A stretch of 64,000 bases of DNA from Blasia pusilla. Taxonomy: Eukaryota; Marchantiophyta; Marchantiopsida; Blasiales. Position 1 is the first letter of the stretch, and the number at the start of each line of letters is the position of its first letter. Made by a program: the position numbers and the translations under genes. Positions 52,533-61,890 of the stretch are shown here, piece by piece. The notes below the pieces were generated by a model. The model searched no databases, was not told where the DNA came from, and saw only the letters and a list, made by a program, of their open reading frames with translations. The stretch lies in the NCBI GenBank assembly GCA_050084515.1, contig CM114273.1, positions 15,934,001-15,998,000 of the forward strand, written 5' to 3'.

Positions 52533-53162
52533 TGTCGTGCACATACACATTACTATACAACATACATCGCTATCACCGAACATACACACAAACACGCACA
52601 ATCCCATGCTAACTCATGGCATCCAAACAACGAGACAAGAAGTATCAAAATATCTTCAATAAAATAAGATCCAATCTCTCTCGCAACACTATAGCTCTCA
52701 CATGTCTCTCTAAATGTCAAACCAAACCCACTCTCTTAATGAGAGGCTTGGGTTACACACATAAGGTAAGCAAAACCATAGTTCCGCCGCCTCATGCCAA
52801 GAGGTTCAACAAAGAGAGAATGAGCTCTCAAGCTCTCTCTCCTTGAGGTATACCCTTCCCCTCTCCCAAGCTCTCTCCATGGTAACCTATGCTCCCAAGT
52901 CACCTCCTTGGCTCTTGACCTGATGTAGGAGGTCAAGGGCCATTTACCAAAAATATAAAGTCGATCATATAATTAAAATGTTACTTACATAAAATCGTAA
53001 GTTCCTCAATATGGCTCCAAATGAGCCGAAATGAAGAGGAAACCTACTCTCTCAGGTTTCCCAGAGCCTCAGTAGGTCATCCTCGACCTACTGAGCCCGT
53101 CCTCCACTACTCACAAAGGTGCTCTACTAGATCTCACCGATATATCCTAAAAGACATGACAG
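52533..53162 (-). repeat. gypsy-A 3' LTR (variant R-U5)
   Basis: The part 52661-53162 matches 57928-58441 closely and in order. The outer 128 bases (52533-52660) do not match the 5' LTR at all. Instead they match 53165-53291 directly inside the element. The ends are TGTCGTGCAC and AGACATGACA. Confidence 0.8.
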
Positions 53163-53164
53163 TT

Positions 53165-53291
53165 GTCGTGCGCATACACATCGCTGCATAACATACATCA
53201 CTGTCACCGAACACACACACAAATACACACGATCCCATGCTAACTCATGGCATCCAAACAACGAGATAAGAAGTACCAAAATATCTCCAAT
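53165..53291 (-). repeat. partial LTR tail in tandem with the 3' LTR
   Basis: A near-copy of 52533-52660 (both start TGTCGTGC(A/G)CATACACAT). It is separated from the full LTR only by GT (53163-53164). On the element strand it follows the polypurine tract directly, so a truncated LTR is followed by a complete one. Confidence 0.75.
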
Positions 53292-53301
53292 CGCCCCCTA
53301 G
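53292..53301 (-). other. gypsy-A polypurine tract
   Basis: CTAGGGGGCG on the minus strand, between the PHD region and the LTR tail. Confidence 0.55.
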
Positions 53302-53470
53302 TTGGTGGCTAGGTCCCTCTAACTCCAGATAGCCATCTATCCCTACCTACCATAACATACATCTCTCGGACGCTAAGAGCAAGAAGGTCGGATAGTCATG
53401 TGGCCCCATCATTAGTCGCGTTCTTGTCATCCATATCACAGACACAAGTCGGAATGTAGAACTACCTACT

Positions 53471-54820
53471 CTATGTACATCTGGGACACATCCATCGTCC
53501 TTGAGGAATCGTAGTGAGAGGTGGCGTCAAACATTCCATATGCCATCCTCTTGAACACCCATCACAGACTAGTATAGTGGCTCCACCATGGGCGGAATCA
53601 GATAACATACACCGCAATCCTGCAAGAACTATTGCTAAGCTCGGATCAACTGTTGCGTCAATATTTGGAAGATGACATGGTGTACAGTTACGCACATGTT
53701 TCTTCTAAACCATACCATCGCGTCCCTCCAATAAGAGAACACAGGATGGAAAAATCTCATGCACTCTCAAGATGGTGCGCCTTGCAATCACATCCAACGT
53801 CTTGGGTGCCGTCTGCTATAAGTAGACACAGTCTCCCTGATGAAACCTCCAGATAGTAAGTCGATAATCACCTCCCCGAATAGTCGCATACCTCAACGTA
53901 TCCTGATGTTACGCAATCACCAAGTTCTCAAAAGCCATGGGCATCACTCTCCGAAATAACTCAGCCCTCTTAGAACATGTTTGCATCCGTACATCAAGGT
54001 CATCAAGGCTCAACATCTCGACAAATGGCCGCAAGTAAATCTGGCTCTCGGCCATAAAGCAACAAATACGGTGAGAAAGAAGCTAAGGATGTCTGCTTGC
54101 TGAATCTGTAGCCCATCGCCAACCACGGAAATTGAAGGTCCCAATCTCCTAGGTGACCTCTCTGCAAGCCAAACTTACGCAGTCCTCCCTTCACCGTCTG
54201 CACAACTCGCTCCGCTAGTCCGTCCGCCTCAGGATGATCTCGCGAAGTAGTGTGGTGGTCGATCAGTGCCTGATCATACTAGGCCTGAAACTCCCTGCAG
54301 AACTCTGTACCCTGGTCTGTCAACACCTCAGCTAGTGCGCCGTAATGACTCGACACTCGATCTAGGAAGGCATACGCTACTCCCTCACTTGCTTTGTTAG
54401 GCAATGCAACCAACTCTATCCACTTTGAGAAGTGCTCGACCATCACCAATACATAATGACTATGGTGCTCCGTCAAAGGCAAAGGTCTTGCAAAATCCAA
54501 ACTCCATCTATAATCTAAACCCATGATCGGAAGTGGATGCAACAATGGAGTCGGAGCATTGAACGATGCTTAGACTCGATCACATACCATGCATCTGGCA
54601 ACAAATTGTTGAACGTCAGTCTACATGCCTCGCCACCAATACTGAATATGGAGCAAGTTGTACATTCGCTTCACTCCAAAATGACCCAACTCCTCGTGGG
54701 CTTGACATACCAAACGTGCTCTCTATGAAGGATGAGGCACTACATGCACTCTATCATCCTCCCACACTCGCAACACATGTGTGCCCTCCCATCGGAATCG
54801 TGTGGCTCGTTGTAGGATCC
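53471..54820 (-). pseudogene. gypsy-A integrase with C-terminal PHD-type zinc finger
   Basis: Zinc-binding domain near 54720-54580: AHEELGHFGVKRMYNLL and FVARCMVCD. Core: MGLDYRWSLDFARPLPL (first Asp, near 54520) and EVLTDQGTEFCREF (second Asp, near 54310-54280). Beyond it come QRGHLGDWDLQFPWLAMGYR (54160-54110) and then, with stops, MPMAFENLVIA, RYATIRGGDYRLTI and ILRVHEIFPSCVLLLEGRDG (about 53770-53715). The C-terminal open part (53695-53471) ends [20 protein letters not shown] followed by GRWMCPRC: a C4HC3 PHD pattern with C-x2-C, H-x2-C and the final C-x2-C present. In the first pair (RCMLS) the second Cys is Ser. PHD fingers bind histone tails, so a targeting role like that of chromodomains is plausible but is inference. 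Confidence 0.82.
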
Positions 54821-54840
54821 GATCTGTAGGCAATCTGCTC

Positions 54841-56324
54841 TTATAGCTGATGTATATGATGTATCTCCCTCGATACGTCTAGGTGGTGGGACTCTACCTC
54901 CTCTACGTGCAACTCCACCACCATGTCAGGCAACTCCAGCTCCTCGAACGAGACCACCTGGTGCACGATCTCTAGCCCACCAGGACCGGCTACTCGCTCT
55001 GGTGCCCTCTTTGGCCCTCGGTCCGGACGTAACTCAGGATGTAAACTAAAACACGTGGTGCGTGTATGACCATACCTCTGACAATAGTCAATTTGATAAC
55101 CTCCTGGTGCAACATCATCTCCTCTTCCATGTTGAGGCACACATCCATGACCCTGATGAGTGCAATCACGTTGATGATGGGCTCCACCACATGACCAACA
55201 AGTAATCTTACGTGACTGCTGTTGAGCCGCATATGAAGGCACAGGTCTCTGTGGCACGGCCTCCTAATATCCTCCCTGAGCTTGTGGTACCACAGTCAAC
55301 CTACCTCGGAGTCCACATTGCTGCACTTGTGGTGCATACAATCATGACTGCTCTCACCTAGAACCCATGGTGGCTACGCTCCCCTCCGCCATGTTACGCT
55401 CAATGTTCTTGGCAATCCTAAAAACATCTCTCAACGTAGAGGAGGTGTTCATAAGAAGCACCTCTCCCGCATCCGTGTCCGCAGGGTCCGGTCCACCATC
55501 GCATACCATGATTGGATAGCCTGAGCCTCTATCACCCCTGAGTGACGTTGATCAACCAGCGCAAGCAAGTGTAAAGCCTTACGCAAACTCTCACCAGGGC
55601 GCCTCTGGAAGTCGTGGATGCTTCGCAACTTCTCCATCCGTACCCCTTGGTAGCTTGCCCTCAACTCAGTGAAGAACTCAACCCCGGGGTTGAACCAGGG
55701 ACGAACCCGACTAGACAGTGCAACTGCTCCAATGCGAGTGATCCCTCCAAAAACATCACTAGTGGAAGAGGAAGTAGACTCTCTTGACTCCTCCTCCTCC
55801 TCATCTGGGAATGGCTCCGTCCATGATACATAGTATGGGCCATAATAGAGTCGGCATGCCTGAATCTCCTAGGCATATCTGTGGAAGAACTCATGGTAAT
55901 CGTCCAGAGGCGCCCCCTCTAAATGCTGGAACATACCGTTCGATGTTGTAAACGGGTTGAACTCTTTAGAGTTCCTAGCCCGCTCTGAGTCACACCGACT
56001 CCTAAACTCTACAATGAAGTCGCGTAGCTCTATGGTGCCTACAACACTTGAAAACCTACGCAATCCTCTACCCCGATCGTCCATCTCGTACGCCCAATTG
56101 GTAGGACCACTCAATGTGTATAGTGGATCACTTACACACTCCTCTATATGCTCCCCCACGTCTGAAGATGACACAGAAGGAGATCGAGATGGTCTCTCAC
56201 ATGGAGACCCTCGAAACCTCGCACCACTCCGGGTAAACCCTCCAGAGCTACTCTCAAGTCCACTAGCTCGCCTCTCAAAATCTTGAAAGGACGCCGTGAT
56301 GGCCCTCGTGCCCCTCTCACACAA
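54841..56324 (-). pseudogene. gypsy-A gag (minus-strand copy)
   Basis: The capsid part 56324-55869 is open for 151 aa: TASFQDFERRASGLESSSGG, NWAYEMDDRGRGLRRFSSVV and EFNPFTTSNGMFQHLEGAPL. It continues in another frame at 55664-55449 (EKLRSIHDFQRRPGESLRKA, IQSWYAMVDRTLRTRMRE). The C-terminal open part 55257-54841 has two zinc knuckles: CWSCGGAHHQRDC, and a second one reduced to YCQRYGHTRTTC. It ends HLDVSREIHHIHQL with a stop at the deletion junction. The parallel plus-strand gag at 29.2 kb supports the reading. Confidence 0.85.
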
Positions 56325-57559
56325 TCACTCTCAATCTCTCGAGTAATCCCTCAATCACTCAAACTAAACATGCGACACTCAATCTATACTCTCTCACTGA
56401 GACGTGTGTTATGCGGCAACAAGCAGTGTGGTGCGGAAAATCAACCAATTTATCATCTCATCGACAAACCATCCTCAACTCGGGACATCCCACACCAGTC
56501 TATGTCCCCTAAACCCATACATCATCGATGCTCTCAATATCAGCATGAAACCCAATATCCCAAATAACTTCCTAATACCCAAAAATCCCTCACACATGTA
56601 GGGTAAGAGACCAAAATGGTTAACCTGACAATAATGTCAATGACGCATGTTGGCAACTGCAAATCTCGAACCCAACTTGGTCGTGAAGACAACTCCTCCA
56701 ATCAGCAAGTCGTAATCTTCTTGTGCTGACGATGCTCAAACCTCCTCGATGTGGTGTGCACGTCAAGCGGTCCGGTGCGGCACTGGCGGCACTAGCGGCA
56801 AGGAACGGCTACAAATGGCATGGAACTCGGCGACATACCCTCCTCAATCAGAAATTCACAAACTTTGCTCCTTAGTGAAGGAGCGGCTCCGCGATCGAGA
56901 CGGTGCGGTGTGGCCACAAGCAGCACAGCGCGGAAATCGGTTGTATGTTGCGGCAACGGGCGTCACGACATGGTACTCGATCATCGTCAAGCGAATACCA
57001 ATCCTAACATAGCAACATGAAATGAAATCTAAAACACCATAACCCGAGGTTACCTGCCATCACTTGTTGATGATGAAACTGCGATGACGATGGCGGCCAA
57101 ACCAAAGTACGTGGTGGCGGCGTAAGTCAGAGAATCAAGGATGGTCGTGGAAGACCCTCCACTCCGTAATGGCAATCAAAGGGTGGAGAACGGCCAAACG
57201 CGGCTCTGAGCAGTGCTAAGCGACGGTAGCGGCCGACGGTGGACGGTGGACCATTGACGGTGACGGTTGATAATGACGATGGATCATTGAAGGTGACAGT
57301 TGACCATTGACCGTTGACGGCGGACCGTTGACGATGACTATCACGGCAACGGCCACCGCCGGCGCGGCGGCTGATTTAGGGTTTGAATAATTTAACCCTA
57401 AAACTCGCATAGCAATGACAATTTTCCAAGATTAACCATAAATTTTTACTCACAATTCAAATAGCGCACTATTTAATACACACCGTGCACAACTTCACGG
57501 TCTACGATAGCGTCAAAAAATATTTGGAATCAAACATTCCAGTAAAAATTGACGGGGAC
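56325..57559 (-). other. gypsy-A leader, with a TTGAC-rich minisatellite
   Basis: This is the untranslated leader between LTR and gag, homologous to 28088-29220 of the other copy. A stretch at 57230-57350 is built from short repeats such as GGTGGACC, CATTGACGGTGA and GTTGACC. The plus strand holds about five TTGAC cores. Confidence 0.65.
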
Positions 57560-58441
57560 TGTCATAACGCCTAATGTGTCTTTCTCCTATACAAAAATTT
57601 GGCAGCCCTTCCGCGTTGATTTCTCCCAACGAAAATGTAAAACATATGAGAATACAAATCAGAAAGCTACATGATGCTCCCGAGAGCATTGGCATGGGGC
57701 AACCCACCCCCATACTCAATCCATATCAAAAATTGGGCAGCGCTTCAGCGCGCCACTCTTCCACATGAAAAATCCGCAAAGGAAACATCACAAGTAAGCG
57801 GCTCTTGCTCCGGTGAGCACTCCCATGAACCGTTGGATAGGGCATACGATCCCCAACCTGCAAAACCAGCGAGTGACAAGCGAGCTCCCCCATGAAGCTC
57901 TCTCACTCATTCATTCTCTCTTTGTAAAATAGGATCCAATCTCTCTCACAACACCATAGCTCTCACATGTGTGCACTCTCACATATCTCTCTCAATGTCA
58001 AACCAAACCCACTGTCCTAATGAGAGGCTTGGGTTACACACAAAAGGCAAGCAAGACCATAGCTCCGCTGCCTCATGCCAAGAGGTTCAACAAAGAGAGA
58101 ATGAGCTCTCAAGCTCTCTCTCCTTGAGGTATACCCCTCCCCTCTCCCAAGCTCTCTCCATGGTAACCTATGCTCCCGAGTCACCTCCTTGGCTCTTGAC
58201 CTGATGTAGGAGGTCAAGGGCCATTTACCAAAAATATAAAGTCGATCATATAATTAAAATGTTACTTATCTAAAATAGTAAGTTCCTCAATATGGCTCCA
58301 AATGAGCCGAAACGAAGAGGAAATTTGCTCTCTTAGGTTTCTCGAGCCCTCAAAGGTCATCCTTGACCTACTGAGCTTGTCCTCCACTACTCACAAAGGT
58401 GCTCTACTAGATCTCACCGATCTATCCTATAAGACGTGACA
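57560..58441 (-). repeat. gypsy-A 5' LTR
   Basis: 882 bp, TGTCATAACG...GACGTGACA on the plus strand. Its R-U5 side (57560-57927) matches the plus-strand copy LTR at 27.45-28.09 kb (TTGGGCAGCGCTTC, TTGCTCCGGTGAGCACTCCC). Its U3 side matches 52661-53162. Confidence 0.85.
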
Positions 58442-58745
58442 TTAACCAGGTCATGCAATCTCCAACTTTGGTGATTCTTCCTATCGTCACATATGGAAGG
58501 ACATGGGATTGTATTTTGTATGTCCTTATATAGAGATCCATGGATGTCAATATGCATGCTCAAGTAGGGTTTAACACTAGTTGTGCTATCTTCCTCAAGT
58601 ACAAGCGTAAAGTAGTTCATAGAGATTTTATAATTAGGAATTTTGGGATCCGATGTTAAGAAGAAGTGATCGCCTCGGCACGTCCATTTGTAATATGTGT
58701 CGTGAGAGAATGGAGAATATACATAATAATTTTGTATTGAAAAAA
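58442..58745 (+). repeat. gypsy-B 3' LTR, right part
   Basis: Continues the LTR interrupted at 52532. It is homologous to about 5190-5480 (TATGGAAGGACAT, AACACTAGTTGTGC, AAGAAGTGATC, TTTTGTATTGAAAA). The last 90 or so bases expected from copy 1 are absent. Confidence 0.8.
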
Positions 58746-60579
58746 GAGATATAGAAGAAACGGATGGTGGAACCGGACATCCACATCTATGGTGCCATAC
58801 TCCCAAACACCTCCATCGTCCGTTCTTATCACCCCACGGCCATCCGTTGACATGTTCACATTAGTGAGGAGGCATCGGGTTGATATGGACTTGGTATGGA
58901 TTGGATTGTAATTCGGCATTACAATCTCCCTGGACTTTATCATGAAATTGTTTAAACAAAGCACTAAGCACGGTTTTTTTTTCCTTATGGCCACACTACA
59001 CGGAACTCTTGAGGAAAATTAAGGAAAAGCATTCGGGGACTGGTACACATCTCTTCACTAAAGTGTGATGCTCGGGCATTCTTCATAGTGGGCATTCTTA
59101 ATAGTGTTTGTTGATAAGAGGATATGAGAGAGATAGGGGAGAGACCCGTATGTTCATATTCACTTCCTGGATACAAAATCCTAAAAGAGCTATTCTACGT
59201 AGACCATTGGAATCGTGTTGCTGTGGATTCGCTGGCTATTTCGTTTAGGAGGAACTTTTACGAGCGGAAGAGAAATGAAATCGTTCAAGTAAAGTCCAGC
59301 AGAATCAGGATTGGATAAACGTTGGCGACCAAGGACATTGCGACGATGACATGCAATCGTACTCGATCGCATGTCCTCGTCTACTGGAGTTCGGATTCTC
59401 GGAAATGATAACAACCTTAACACGGAGCGGCTCATAACACCCCGCAAGAAAAATAGAAAATATTAACATGCCACTTGTCCATACGAACTTACGAAGATCC
59501 TTCGAAGTAAAAGGGAAACAGAACACCACCCCAAATAAACCGGTCCTTTAATCGATGCAAACGCACTAATTCACACATGCAACCCTGCAAGGGTCACCTA
59601 CTCCGCTTACCTCGATAGGCCTGTCGAGAGGTTTCTTCTCGTTAAAGGCGCAGTCAAGATTCATTTGCTGTTACCCATTCCTGTGGACAAGGAATCACAC
59701 GAGGATTTTGACCAGCGTCAATGGTGGGTGTCCGATATCGTCCATTGGCTTCCGCAATTATAATGCCTACTTTCATCTTTTCTAAATTTGTTTGAATGGT
59801 ATGGTATTATTGAGGCGGCAAAAAGTTTATACAACCATATAGACCTTGATTTATATAGTCCAACTGCGGTACACATTATCATTCGTGATCCACAACATAA
59901 AGGGGCAGGTAAAACGAGTGTTTTTATTTGTTAGAAATTATTTCATTAGTTGTAATAAGGCATTCATAATATAGTGCACGTTTGGTACCAAGAGCGGCAG
60001 AAATCGTAGTAAATGGGTTTTATAAGTCATAATATATTGCATGGTTTTATATTATCTTCTTTAATTAGTTCTCATAATTTTTAAATCTATTATGAGTGAC
60101 CTTATTGGTTTCAAAACCAAAAATCTCATTGGTTGAAAGTATAAGAAGAAGAATTAATAAAATAAAAGATAATTTTCCAATAATATAAATTATTAAGATG
60201 CCCGCGAAAAATTTAAAAAATGTTCGAAGAATTAGTGTATAGTCCGTGAAGGGAAGAGATTAATGATATTGCACATAAATTCAAAATTCTTTTTTTGCTG
60301 TCAATTGCATATGAAATATTTTCTTGTCGCCCAGTTGCCACGTGTCAAACATAGAGAAGTTTGCAAATCAAGAAGACACTCTCTCATGATAATAAAGATG
60401 TATCATTCTAAAAAGTGTTTTTAAAATAAATGTTTTCTCTCTTGTTAAAAATTATTGATATTTCTATGAGAAAAAAATTGGTCTCTATTACTCTACACAT
60501 GTGAAGATCAATTCCCCCCCACAACAAAAAGGAGAGAATGGAAGGTTTCTTTCTATGCCTTTCTTTCTTTACTCCATCG
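58746..60579. other. no recognisable gene
   Basis: Mixed composition up to 59900, then AT-rich. An imperfect hairpin (GACGATGACATGC with GCATGTCCTCGTC) lies near 59344-59383. No coding domain was recognised. Confidence 0.45.
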
Positions 60580-60832
60580 CGCTTACATCAAGCGGTAGAT
60601 GACCAAGAGATTAGCTAAACAAACATTAGGTCCTCTTGAAGAGGTCTTGGGTTCAACTCTCCCCTTGGATAGTGGGGGCGGTCTCAACCCTAGGGCAGTG
60701 GCGTCCCTTACCTAGGGCATGGATGGTCCATGTTTGAGAGAGAGAACGCCTTGTGTGCCTTGACTATGCTCCGAGATTAAAAATTTGGATAAAAATTCCA
60801 CGTCTTCACAATTCTTTTTTTTTTTTTTTTTT
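60580..60832 (+). repeat. SINE-like unit with tRNA-type B box and T tail
   Basis: GAGGTCTTGGGTTCAACTCT at 60641-60660 contains a good Pol III B box (GGTTCAACTC). An upstream CAAGCGGTAGATGACCAAG is a weak A-box region. The unit runs through a GC-richer body (GGTCTCAACCCTAGGGCAG) and ends in 18 Ts at 60815-60832. This fits a tRNA-derived plant SINE. Target duplications were not verified. Confidence 0.5.
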
Positions 60833-60839
60833 AAAACAC

Positions 60840-61890
60840 CAAATCTCCTGAGTGAGAACCCCAAATCTAGATGTGAAGATGCGATGTCAATTTCACATAT
60901 GTGGAAGGGGTCCCATAAGCCAGATCGGCTTCCCGTAGACTAAAACTCTACTCTACTCTTATTTTATTTATTTACTCATCTTCTCTTTCCAAAAAATGGA
61001 GACACTTGGTTATTATACTCTCTTCGTCCTTCATATTCATCCTCTCCTTCCCCTCTACCATAGTATATATTTGTGAATGGAAAAAAAAATGTTCTTTGTC
61101 TATTATCATCGTCCACTCCAATATTGTACATATGGGAACAAAAACAAAACTAGTTTGGTTGCCCTTATATAGTATGGATGAGGCAGTTGAACTTTGACAT
61201 TTATGATGGGGATTCCAATGAACTTCTTTTTCCAAGAAAATTGATGTTTGGTCTCATCATTAACTTAAAGTGTCGCAACTTTCCATTGATATATTGGAGA
61301 ATGAAATGGTAGTAAGCACATACCTACTTTCTTTAAAAGACATTCTAAGGAAAATAGTTCTCATCAAGTGGATTGTATGATGACGTTGGATGAAGATCAT
61401 AGTCGACAAGGAAGAACCTTAAGTTTGATGGTGCTAGAAGAGACTTCTCTGGCTCACATCTCATAAACATCCCATATGTTTACACGGTACACAAGTCATA
61501 CTACTTTTGGGTTGCTCTTGTATTCAACTTAGGCGCGTCACTAAGTTTACTCATGCTATCACCAGTAAGATCACCCTAAGCCCCAAGACAAAGTGATCTG
61601 CCCGCCGACGCTAGGGCGAGCCCAAGTGTTAGTTACCCAACACTTTGTCCATTTCCATGTGCTTATCCAAATACAAGCTCTCACCTCAAATACTCCTTGT
61701 CTATCCTCTTGACTTACATCCTAAGCATATGGGCAACTACTCATTACCATGTACTACCAAAGAAAAATTGCAAATAACACAAGCATCGAATCTCCAAATC
61801 CATGCATTCCTTTATTGCAACACTAGCCTAATCTAGTTACAACAGCCTTTGACCCGAGCTTCATATAGTGGCAAGTCGTGCCCCTAGCTA
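60840..61890. other. no recognisable gene; expected 3' end of the chromovirus
   Basis: This region lies downstream of the chromodomain on the minus strand and may contain the 3' LTR of that element. No second LTR is in the window for comparison, so it cannot be shown. Confidence 0.4.

Larger units (their letters stand above)
52533..58441 (-). mobile_element. gypsy-A retrotransposon, minus-strand copy, RT region deleted, with PHD finger
   Basis: A 5.9-kb element inserted into a gypsy-B LTR. On the minus strand the order is: 5' LTR (58441-57560), leader, gag with two zinc knuckles, then directly integrase, a PHD-type finger, polypurine tract, a 127-bp LTR tail, a GT spacer and a 630-bp LTR. 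Protease, RT and RNase H are missing, so it could only move with help. The outer ends are TGTC...GACA, but no 5-bp duplication was recognised (ATGAA on the left, TTAAC on the right). Confidence 0.88.

Noticed and set aside
53471-53695. PHD finger as a separate host chromatin gene
   Set aside because: The frame is continuous upstream with integrase C-terminal motifs and lies just before the polypurine tract and LTR, so it belongs to the retrotransposon.
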